This document shows, piece after piece, positions 1 through 6,743 of a stretch of 14,256 nucleotides of DNA. Source of the DNA: an uncultured Clostridia bacterium (lineage in GTDB: Bacteria; Bacillota; Clostridia; Oscillospirales; Acutalibacteraceae); assembly GCA_946006915.1 (NCBI GenBank), contig CAMFZK010000011.1, positions 1 through 14,256 of the forward strand. Reading direction: 5' to 3'. Each line of letters opens with the position of its first letter. The stretch's first letter is position 1. The notes below the pieces were generated by a model, which did not search any database, was not told the DNA's origin, and was given only the letters and a program-made list of their open reading frames with translations. Made by a program: the position numbers and the translations under genes.

Positions 1-560
1 AGAGAATACAGTAAAAGTTTATATTTATTATTTTCCTTTTCCCATAAAGCACATACTTTGCCATAAAAAATTTTCGGAGCATTAAAATCTTCATCAGAAA
101 ACGGCAAATCAATTCTTTTCCTGGCAATACGTTTTCTCTTCTTGTAATTGGTGCTGACACCTGTAATCGTCTGTGTTTCGTCTAATTCCGTGATATTTGT
201 TTTTTTGATTGCTTTTTTCGAATTATCGTTAAAAAGCATAGTCAAAGCACTTGTTATTTGCCGTAATATTGCATCTCTGTTTTCTGTATTTCTAATAAAA
301 TCAGTAGTTTGTTTAACATTCATTAAGTCTTGGATTAAAGAGCAATTTTCGTTATGTAACGAGCCCTTAAACGTTCTGAAATATTTTGTTGACCCATTCA
401 CGAAACTTAACTTTGCTTTTTTACATTCGGGACAGTACAGATTATCAGATATTTTTTTGTATTCTGCCGGATTTGAAGCATATAAATCTGACACTTCGGC
501 TATGTCAATTATTCTTCCGCTTTTTGAACAAAAGGCATCTTCAAATTTACATTTACTCAA
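1..560 (-). CDS. Partial zinc-knuckle protein of unknown function, truncated by the window edge
   Basis: The minus strand is open from a TTG at 560-558 to the window edge, about 186 codons without a stop. A strong Shine-Dalgarno (GAGGTGA) sits about 7 nt before the TTG, which decides the start; there is no in-frame ATG near the beginning. The protein is hydrophilic and rich in K, E, N and D. It carries a likely zinc site: C43-P-E-C46 followed by H69-x3-C73, in a layout like the N-terminal zinc ribbons of CoiA-like and similar mobile-element proteins. A basic stretch (KKRKRIARKR) lies near residues 142-151. The C-terminus is outside the window. I do not recognise the family and infer only that it may bind nucleic acid. 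The opposite strand is also open here, but its translation is Phe/Ser/Cys-rich shadow. The gene diverges from the rest of the element. Confidence 0.72.
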   Translation of the reverse strand, partial: MSKCKFEDAFCSKSGRIIDIAEVSDLYASNPAEYKKISDNLYCPECKKAKLSFVNGSTKYFRTFKGSLHNENCSLIQDLMNVKQTTDFIRNTENRDAILRQITSALTMLFNDNSKKAIKKTNITELDETQTITGVSTNYKKRKRIARKRIDLPFSDEDFNAPKIFYGKVCALWEKENNKYKLLLYS

Positions 561-591
561 AACACATCACCTCATAGAAAGGAAATTTATA
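561..591. promoter_or_regulatory. 31-bp gap between two divergent start codons holding both ribosome sites
   Basis: The minus-strand TTG (558-560) and the plus-strand ATG (592) are only 31 bp apart. Within this gap the minus strand has GAGGTGA and the plus strand has AAAGGAA, each well spaced from its own start. There is no room for two promoters, so at least one transcript must start inside the opposing gene, and the two mRNAs would overlap at their 5' ends. That overlap is inferred; the two Shine-Dalgarno sites are seen. Confidence 0.5.
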
Positions 592-1179
592 ATGCTATTG
601 TACAGATTGTTAAAATATTACCTGGATTCCGATTTATTCTTCGGAGTGTACGTTGATATGTTTTTTGAGGATATTCATTTTGGAATTTGCGGAAAAGAAC
701 GTTACGTTTTTAAATCGCAAATATATAAAGAAATAGAAGATAGACTCAATAAATCAGGTGGGTATGAACTGAAATTATCCTACAAAAAACTACTTAAATA
801 TTTTACAATATTGAAGAACGATTATCAACTGTCTGCTGTGATTTTTGCAGAATGGTACGGTTTAAACCGGAAACAATTACGTCAAGTTGCCGATAGCCGT
901 TCTCCGAATTTGTCATGGCAAAAAGTAAATTACTTTTTATGTAATCCCGGCAGTAATGTTTTTCCTAAAAATTACGGTTATAAACAAGAGATGAAAAAAC
1001 TTAATTATTATATACAAAAAGACGATACCCAAATACCTGCTCGTTATGATACAAAGCATATATGTTGTTGCGAAAACGAGCAATCGGAAGTGGGTTTTCT
1101 TACAGACGAAGACAATAATTGTTATATTTTCGTAACCGATAGGTTCTGTGATATTCGGGAAAACTCGCTTGATAAATAA
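592..1179 (+). CDS. Hypothetical protein, 195 aa
   Basis: I do not recognise this protein. I start it at ATG 592, which has AAAGGAA about 9 nt upstream. The frame is open further back to about 148, but that part is antisense to the minus-strand gene and reads like non-coding shadow. The product starts with a hydrophobic/aromatic segment (MLLYRLLKYYLDSDLFF). The middle, about residues 68-122, is helical and could be a helix-turn-helix (AEWYGLNRKQLRQVADSRS). Near residues 160-163 there is a cluster of three cysteines (HICCCE), and the C-terminus is acidic (TDEDNN). It lies just upstream of the transfer operon, 53 nt before the micro-ORF, so it may be a leader gene or regulator; that is inference. 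Confidence 0.6.
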   Translation: MLLYRLLKYYLDSDLFFGVYVDMFFEDIHFGICGKERYVFKSQIYKEIEDRLNKSGGYELKLSYKKLLKYFTILKNDYQLSAVIFAEWYGLNRKQLRQVADSRSPNLSWQKVNYFLCNPGSNVFPKNYGYKQEMKKLNYYIQKDDTQIPARYDTKHICCCENEQSEVGFLTDEDNNCYIFVTDRFCDIRENSLDK

Positions 1180-1232
1180 TAAAGTGAGCAGAATATACCT
1201 TAAATCACTCAACAAGTAAAGGGGGTGCAAAA

Positions 1233-1328
1233 ATGGAAAACCTAATTGTTTTTATTGACGAGGAGACCTTAACAGAAGAAGAATTAAAAAACATTGCCGA
1301 TATAGGAGGAGAAGAAGAAAATGAGTAA
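1233..1328 (+). CDS. Acidic micro-ORF, 31 aa, coupled to the ArdC-type gene
   Basis: ATG 1233 is preceded by a strong AAAGGGGGTG ribosome site. The 31-residue product is strongly acidic and ends in a run of glutamates. Its last codons overlap the next gene's start in the string ATGAGTAA (1321-1328), and the glutamate codons themselves supply the Shine-Dalgarno (AGGAGGAGAA) of the next gene. This arrangement is typical of translational coupling. It could be a small functional protein, for example a DNA-mimic-like acidic peptide, or simply a leader that sets expression of the large protein. I recognise no family. Confidence 0.55.
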   Translation: MENLIVFIDEETLTEEELKNIADIGGEEENE

Positions 1329-4300
1329 ACCGAAAAATCGGGAAGAATTTCGCAATCAAATGGCCGACGCATTTGTAAATATTCTTACGGAAAAAGGTCT
1401 TGAATGGAAAAAAGAATGGTCGGGATTTGGTACTGCAAATATGAACGCTGTAACCAAAGCACCGTACCGGGGAATAAACGCCCTTAATTTGTACCTTACG
1501 GCGAGAGATAGAGGATATGAGGACGTTCGATGGGCTACAATGCTTCAAATTATTGATAAAGATAAAAAGTATCATCCGGGTGAAAAATGGCACCTTAAGG
1601 CCGGCTCTAAAGCGGCATATGTTGAGTATTGGTATCAGTATGATACGACTAATAAAAAAGCCGTTACCTGGAAGCAATACCGTGAAGAAATACTTAACGG
1701 ACGAAAAACTGATGAATTTCGGTTGTGTTCAAAGTATACGCCTGTTTTTAACGCATCGGATATTGAGGGAATATCTAAACTTGAAGTTAAAGAAAATCCC
1801 GAAGTTAACGTCGATGAGATTGTAACCAAACTGTCCGAAAATATGAGAGTACCTATTTTTTATGACGGCGGTGACAGAGCGTATTATTCTCCGTCGACAG
1901 ACGAAATACATTTACCGAAAAAGGAATACTTTACAAGTGAATATGCCTTTAATGCTACCGCCTTGCACGAGTTGTCACACTCTACCGGTCATACCACAAG
2001 ACTTAACCGTGCTTTAGGCGGTTTTTTCGGCTCTGAAAGTTATGCTTATGAGGAACTTGTCGCTGAAATGTGCGCCTGCTTTATGGGTATAAACCTAAAT
2101 ACCGCACCCGAAACGGATAATCACAAAGCATACGTTCAAAGTTGGATTACGGCAATAAAGGAAAAGCCCGATACATTAGTAAGGGCTGTAAAGGATGCAC
2201 AGGCGGCAGCATTGTATATGGACTTTAACGCTGAAATTATAAGCCGTGAAGAATACATAAGCAAAACAAACGGTGTGTATGAAACTCCGGCTGCCGAAGC
2301 AACTCACAGCATTGCAAATAGCGAGACCAACCCTGCAAGGCATTATGAAGAATCAAACAGATTTTTAAAAGAATACGGCTTTGACGCTTTCAAAGTAATT
2401 GCGGCCTACGAAGAAGCGACAGACGTTCCGCATAATGAACAATATGCACAGTGGTACGGTGACTACGGCATATTTGAACCGTCCCTCAATGAGAATATAA
2501 CCTATAACAAACTGCTTTCACGGTACAATACCGGACTGAAAAATCTCGGTATTACACATGAGCAGACAACCTATATGTGCCGTGAATTTTCGTCCTCTGC
2601 GCTTGCCGACAAAATGCGGGACGAGTTAAAAAACACACAACCCGTCATAAGCCAAGAAAAGCTTCAAACCATATATGATTACGAATCCTCTGTTAAACGC
2701 AGTCAAGATGCTTGTCTGGTATATAAAGATGCCGCAAGCGGCGAATTAAGCGTAAAAATCGGCATATCTCAAGAAAGAATAGAGGAATCATATCCGAAAT
2801 ACCGTGAGTACCTACGATTCGGCGAGGAGGTAGAGCAAGTTTTAAGAGGTAAAACTAACAACCGTAATGCGGTTAAGGTTTGCGATACACCGAAAATATT
2901 CCGGGATATCGGCTGTGAAAATCTTCCTATGCTTTATACAAAAAATCATTTACTAAATGCTTTGCACGAAAAGGACGATAAGCACCCGGAACGGCACGGC
3001 CTTTCAACTGCATTAGTTAAAAAAATACCGGAACTTTTAGAAAATCCGGTAATGATTTATGATTCACTTTCAAGAAATGACAGTATTGTAGCCGTTTTAT
3101 CTCACACAGATGAAGATAACCTGCCTATTATAGTGAGCATTCGCCCTAACGGACACGGTCAATATAACTTTGAACGTGTCGAGAACAATTACATTACAAG
3201 TATTTACGGGCGTGAAAAGGCCGAAAGTCATTTTCAATCAGTTATTAGGAATGGCAAACTTCTTTTTATAGATAAAAAAAGAAGTCATGAATTGTGCAAC
3301 TTGTTGCAGGTACAATTCCTGCAAGGGTTACATCAATCTGACTTCAATACTATTATACGCAAAACTTCTAATATTGTCAAGCAAAATATACCCGAAAAAA
3401 CATCAAAACCACACTATGATAAGCAAAAACTAAAGGAAATCCCGATTGCAGAGGTTGCCGATGCATTAGGGATAGAGGTTGTACGCAAAGGCGGTTCTGC
3501 CTGGTGTAAAATCCGTGACGAGAAACAATGTTCCTGCAAACTGTACGAAACCACAAATTCTTTTTGCGATTTCGGAAGCATGGCCGGAGGTGATACCATA
3601 AAATTTGTAGAAGAAGTAACACAAACCAAAACAGCGCAGGCAATCGAAACTCTTGCAAATTTATTTAATATTGCACCCGAAAACGGTATTAGCAAAAACA
3701 CATCGGGATTAAGCAATTCACAGTTTGCAAAAATCGGTATAGCAGGCGAAATGGCAACTATGAATATGGATATAGATTTGGAAAAAACGGATATAAACGA
3801 GGTTAGAAAACTTACAGAACCTTACCGTGTTACTATGAACGAGTTAAAAATAAGTCATCCTGAAATGTATGCCGAAATAATGCGAAACCGTGCAATTCCT
3901 TACATATATTCCGAACGCCAAGGATACTATTCCTCAATTTGGGCGCAGGATATGCTGTGTCGTGAATTAAAGGTAGACTTAAAGCAATCTTCGGAAACAA
4001 ACGGAGAATTCCGTCTAAAAGCCACAGAACTTAATAACAAGGAAAAAATTATGGTTTCCGCATTAAAAGGGACAAAGATAGGATATAAACCGAGAAAATA
4101 CGACTTTGAAAAAGATATTGAAAAAATACGAACCGGAAAAATCCAATTCGAAGTCGGTAACGTTCGGTACAATGCACTTAAACGTTCGGAAACGTCTTTA
4201 CAAAATGCTCTTGATTATAAAGCAATACCGGTTAAACAGTTTTTAGAAATCAAGTCAAATTTGGAAAAAGTCGATTATGCCGCTTTTGTAAAGGGCGACA

Positions 4301-4401
4301 ATGTGAATTTGGCTTTCCGCAAATCTGACAGCCGAGTAATTGAGGAAGCAATAAAAGCGCCCGAACATGATAAAGAAAAACACAAAAGTATTAAGCGATA
4401 G
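1321..4401 (+). CDS. ArdC-type polyvalent antirestriction protein (ssDNA-binding, zincin, MuF-C-like and zinc-finger-like domains)
   Basis: This is a 1026-aa multidomain protein. Residues ~5-150 match the ArdC N-terminal ssDNA-binding domain (EEFRNQMADAFVNIL, WKKEW, PYRGINALNL). Residues ~155-300 form a zincin-like metallopeptidase: H216-E217-L-S-H220-x3-H224, with E244/E249 downstream as the further acidic ligand. Residues ~440-690 resemble the phage MuF C-terminal domain (NHLLNALHEK, HGLSTALVKKIPELL, ITSIYGRE). Residues ~710-780 resemble a degenerate primase CHC2 zinc finger (C729, C737, C739, C749, then GGDTIKFVEEV). The tail, ~977-1012, carries a small module also seen in the relaxase here. 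ArdC proteins bind single-stranded DNA and counter restriction of incoming plasmid DNA; polyvalent proteins of this kind are thought to be carried into recipients. The start has a perfect AGGAGG-type site. It is first of the large genes in the transfer operon. Confidence 0.88.
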   Translation: MSKPKNREEFRNQMADAFVNILTEKGLEWKKEWSGFGTANMNAVTKAPYRGINALNLYLTARDRGYEDVRWATMLQIIDKDKKYHPGEKWHLKAGSKAAYVEYWYQYDTTNKKAVTWKQYREEILNGRKTDEFRLCSKYTPVFNASDIEGISKLEVKENPEVNVDEIVTKLSENMRVPIFYDGGDRAYYSPSTDEIHLPKKEYFTSEYAFNATALHELSHSTGHTTRLNRALGGFFGSESYAYEELVAEMCACFMGINLNTAPETDNHKAYVQSWITAIKEKPDTLVRAVKDAQAAALYMDFNAEIISREEYISKTNGVYETPAAEATHSIANSETNPARHYEESNRFLKEYGFDAFKVIAAYEEATDVPHNEQYAQWYGDYGIFEPSLNENITYNKLLSRYNTGLKNLGITHEQTTYMCREFSSSALADKMRDELKNTQPVISQEKLQTIYDYESSVKRSQDACLVYKDAASGELSVKIGISQERIEESYPKYREYLRFGEEVEQVLRGKTNNRNAVKVCDTPKIFRDIGCENLPMLYTKNHLLNALHEKDDKHPERHGLSTALVKKIPELLENPVMIYDSLSRNDSIVAVLSHTDEDNLPIIVSIRPNGHGQYNFERVENNYITSIYGREKAESHFQSVIRNGKLLFIDKKRSHELCNLLQVQFLQGLHQSDFNTIIRKTSNIVKQNIPEKTSKPHYDKQKLKEIPIAEVADALGIEVVRKGGSAWCKIRDEKQCSCKLYETTNSFCDFGSMAGGDTIKFVEEVTQTKTAQAIETLANLFNIAPENGISKNTSGLSNSQFAKIGIAGEMATMNMDIDLEKTDINEVRKLTEPYRVTMNELKISHPEMYAEIMRNRAIPYIYSERQGYYSSIWAQDMLCRELKVDLKQSSETNGEFRLKATELNNKEKIMVSALKGTKIGYKPRKYDFEKDIEKIRTGKIQFEVGNVRYNALKRSETSLQNALDYKAIPVKQFLEIKSNLEKVDYAAFVKGDNVNLAFRKSDSRVIEEAIKAPEHDKEKHKSIKR

Positions 4402-4413
4402 GAGGAAAATATT

Positions 4414-5091
4414 ATGTTAGACAGATTAACCGAAAATGAAACTTCGCAGTTGTTTTTGATTGCCGAAAAAAGTGCCGTGGGTGCATTTCGCCTTTACAAA
4501 TTCATAAAAACACGCCAAAGAGAACAAGATGCAAAATTTCAAAAAGAATTAAGAGAACTTACCAAAAAAGCAAATGAATCGCTTTTTTTGTTTCGTGGGA
4601 ACGTCTACGATTTATCGTATTTCTGGGATAAGCAAAAATTGCCGTTGGCAAATATAGAAAAAATTCCTAACGAAACTTTAAAAACCGCAGTTAAGAAGAA
4701 TATTAACGAACTTACCGAACAAGGATTCATTTCTCTTTTAAAGGAAGAAAATGCTTTAATACTCACCCCTAAAGGCGAGGAATTAATTAACAACCCTACC
4801 TTTATTTCCAACACGGCTCTTGACCGTATGAATGTCAGCGAAAAGATTAAAGTATCTGTTTCGGAAAAGAAAAACGCTGTTCCCAATACCCCGGAAATCA
4901 ATTTTAATGACGGTGTTGTCAACAACACTTCCGAAATTGTAAGAGAAAACCTTAAAAAAGCCGTGAATTCTGCGGCTAATACAGCAAATACCGCCGCTGT
5001 AGGTTCTGCGACAGGCGGTACAGGGGCAATTTTAAAGGCGGCGTATGATGTTGCCGATTCAGTTGTTAAAAAAATAGGAAAAGAATTATAA
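4414..5091 (+). CDS. Transfer-operon protein of unknown function, 225 aa, with a possible winged helix
   Basis: The start ATG has GGAGG overlapping the previous stop, 12 nt downstream of the polyvalent gene. Residues 1-60 are helical and highly charged. Residues ~85-125 look like a winged helix-turn-helix (TAVKKNINELTEQGFISLL, then a LTPKGEELI wing and helix). Residues ~175-225 are rich in Ala, Gly and Asn and end in an amphipathic helix. There is no signal peptide. It sits where ICE operons often carry small accessory transfer proteins, directly before the pilin-like gene, so a relaxosome, regulatory or membrane-associated role is possible. I do not recognise a family, and the winged-helix reading is by pattern only. 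Confidence 0.7.
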   Translation: MLDRLTENETSQLFLIAEKSAVGAFRLYKFIKTRQREQDAKFQKELRELTKKANESLFLFRGNVYDLSYFWDKQKLPLANIEKIPNETLKTAVKKNINELTEQGFISLLKEENALILTPKGEELINNPTFISNTALDRMNVSEKIKVSVSEKKNAVPNTPEINFNDGVVNNTSEIVRENLKKAVNSAANTANTAAVGSATGGTGAILKAAYDVADSVVKKIGKEL

Positions 5092-5103
5092 GGAGAAAAA
5101 ATT

Positions 5104-5343
5104 ATGGATACTACAGCACTAAAACAAATATTTGATTTAATCGTATGGGCGGTTATTGCCATTATAGCAGGCGGCGGATTGATATTCGGTATATATTCCC
5201 TATGGGACGGTTTTACAAACGACCAGCCCGAATCAAAGAAAAAGGGCATCATCATACTCATAGTAACCGTTGTCGCACTTGCCGTACTAATAACGGCAAA
5301 GGTAATTATTTGGAATATGATTACTGCAAATATTCCGTCATAA
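5104..5343 (+). CDS. Maff2/VirB2-like small membrane protein of the conjugation channel
   Basis: This 79-aa protein has two transmembrane helices (about residues 8-30 and 48-72) separated by a polar loop (WDGFTNDQPESKKKG). The loop closely resembles the conserved EGYGNDNPGAKSQG-type loop of Maff2 proteins, which occupy the VirB2/TrbC pilin-like position in clostridial ICEs. It is encoded between the unknown 225-aa gene and the VirB6-like gene, with GGAGA 12 nt after the preceding stop. It probably resides in the cytoplasmic membrane as part of the type IV secretion channel. A classical cleaved pilin signal is not obvious. Confidence 0.8.
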   Translation: MDTTALKQIFDLIVWAVIAIIAGGGLIFGIYSLWDGFTNDQPESKKKGIIILIVTVVALAVLITAKVIIWNMITANIPS

Positions 5344-5353
5344 GGTGAATATT

Positions 5354-6403
5354 ATGAAAAAAATATTCAGCATTTTATTTGTTGCTTTTTTAATATTCGG
5401 CGCAGTTACCGTTACAGTTGCCGCCGAAGAAAGCAAAAATCCCGCTACCGATGCTTCCTCATCAGCCGATGAGGAAGCAGAAGAAAAAGAAGATTCCAAA
5501 AATTTTTTTGAAGATTTCTTTTCCCGGTTTGAATCTAAAAGCGAAGATTTAAGCGTAAAAAAGGCATTCTTAAACTCAAAAACTACCCAGGGTTTGATAC
5601 GCCAAAGCATAGAGGCGGTATTAAAGAACGAACAAAGTATTTTTTCGTCTTTCCCCTCACAGGTAATTATAGACGCTACGTATGCGATTTTTTTACCGAT
5701 AGGTATGCTTGTCTTTTTTATATCGTGGTGTATGTCAATAGGTAATAAAGCACTTGACGGTTCTTTGTTTGACGAGGGCAACGGCGGCCGCAAACAGATT
5801 TTAAGGTCATTATTACAACTTTTCGGGGGAATCATTTTCACGGTTGTGGGTACAAAAGTACTTCAAATGATAGATACCGTTGTTCAAATATTCACATTAA
5901 AAACATTAGGCAATACCGATTTCTATGCAATGCAAGCCTTCATCGACCGAATTGATTATAAGGAAAGTTTTGCTTCCAAAATACCCATAATCGGTCCGAT
6001 TATAACCTTTTACAATGAGATTATCGGCTCTTTGCACTTTCAAATAGTAGGAATTGTTATGACTGTTTGTTTAGGTGTTATACTCGTAACACTTGCCGTT
6101 CGCACAATTAAACTTGCTATATTTAAAGGGACGTCACCTATCTTTTTTGCTATGGCCACCTCTGATAATCTTAAACGGTATACACAAACCTTTGTTATTA
6201 GATATTGCATTTTGGCAGGACAGATACTTATTATTTCTATACTTTATTCTGCATTGGAAATAACAATAGTCTCGCTTATTGCTTCGTATAGCAATGCGGA
6301 GTTCGGACTTAGTGCCGTTACAACGGGTGCGTTGATATGTATTGTATTTACGGTTATTATTGCCCGAAGCGAAAAACTGTTTGACCGTATTTTTGTTTAT
6401 TAA
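5354..6403 (+). CDS. VirB6/TrbL-like polytopic membrane protein of the conjugation channel
   Basis: This 349-aa protein begins with a signal-like sequence (MKKIFSILFVAFLIFGAVTV, possible cleavage after VAA). An acidic Ser/Glu-rich linker follows at about residues 28-55. Then come about six hydrophobic segments, including ones near 108-132, 155-180, 225-250 and 280-345. This matches the topology of Gram-positive VirB6/TrbL proteins that form the membrane core of the mating channel. I choose ATG 5354 over the in-frame GTG at 5345 because AAGGTGA, overlapping the preceding stop, is correctly spaced from it. It lies between the VirB2-like and VirB3-like genes, the usual ICE order. The family call rests on topology and position more than on short motifs. 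Confidence 0.8.
   Translation: MKKIFSILFVAFLIFGAVTVTVAAEESKNPATDASSSADEEAEEKEDSKNFFEDFFSRFESKSEDLSVKKAFLNSKTTQGLIRQSIEAVLKNEQSIFSSFPSQVIIDATYAIFLPIGMLVFFISWCMSIGNKALDGSLFDEGNGGRKQILRSLLQLFGGIIFTVVGTKVLQMIDTVVQIFTLKTLGNTDFYAMQAFIDRIDYKESFASKIPIIGPIITFYNEIIGSLHFQIVGIVMTVCLGVILVTLAVRTIKLAIFKGTSPIFFAMATSDNLKRYTQTFVIRYCILAGQILIISILYSALEITIVSLIASYSNAEFGLSAVTTGALICIVFTVIIARSEKLFDRIFVY
5453..5478 (+). repeat. Perfect 11-bp inverted repeat inside the VirB6-like gene
   Basis: GCTTCCTCATC (5453-5463) and GATGAGGAAGC (5468-5478) are exact reverse complements with a 4-nt loop. They encode the Ser/Glu linker just after the putative signal sequence. There is no T-tract, so it is not a terminator. In mRNA it would be a stable hairpin. 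Confidence 0.8.
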
Positions 6404-6419
6404 CCGATAGGAGATACCA

Positions 6420-6743
6420 ATGAAAACACAAAATCCGAGAAACATATTAAAATACCAAACCAAAGAAATAAGCGATATGTCTTTAAAACAGAGTTTACCG
6501 CTTATTTCAGGCGTTGCGGTTTATTTTATAACAGGTTTTATACTAAAACTGCTGTTTTTCCCGACCGCCGCCGCATTTATAACAGCCCTTATCCCCTCTG
6601 CGCCGATTATGCTGTCGGCTTTTTTAAAGGTTTCGGGACTGTCTTTTCTTGAAGTTATAAAAAAAGTGTTCGATAATCTGTTTTTAAACAGAGACGTCCG
6701 ACCATACAAATCGAAAGGATTTTACAGTGATGAAGAAGAATAA
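6420..6743 (+). CDS. PrgI/VirB3-like membrane protein
   Basis: This is a 107-aa protein. It has a short basic N-terminus, a paired hydrophobic region at about residues 25-70 containing two membrane segments, and a charged cytoplasmic tail (FLNRDVRPYKSKGFYSDEEE). Size, topology and position immediately before a VirB4 ATPase match the PrgI/VirB3 family of Gram-positive type IV secretion systems, where VirB3 works with VirB4 at the inner face of the membrane. AGGAGA precedes the start. Its last 17 nt overlap the VirB4 gene, which suggests coupled translation. Sequence motifs of this family are weak, so position carries much of the call. Confidence 0.75.
   Translation: MKTQNPRNILKYQTKEISDMSLKQSLPLISGVAVYFITGFILKLLFFPTAAAFITALIPSAPIMLSAFLKVSGLSFLEVIKKVFDNLFLNRDVRPYKSKGFYSDEEE

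Noticed and set aside
148..591. Upstream in-frame extension of the 592-1179 gene on the plus strand
   Set aside because: No ribosome site at its start, shadow-like composition, and it lies fully antisense to a well-formed minus-strand gene.
937..1230. 97-codon minus-strand open frame with hydrophobic stretches
   Set aside because: Lies opposite the 195-aa gene and has no plausible initiation signal.
4605..5261. 218-codon minus-strand open frame
   Set aside because: Antisense to the 225-aa and VirB2-like genes, both with good ribosome sites and family features; composition is that of a shadow.
5338..5841. 167-codon minus-strand open frame
   Set aside because: Antisense to the VirB6-like gene; no ribosome site or recognisable motif.
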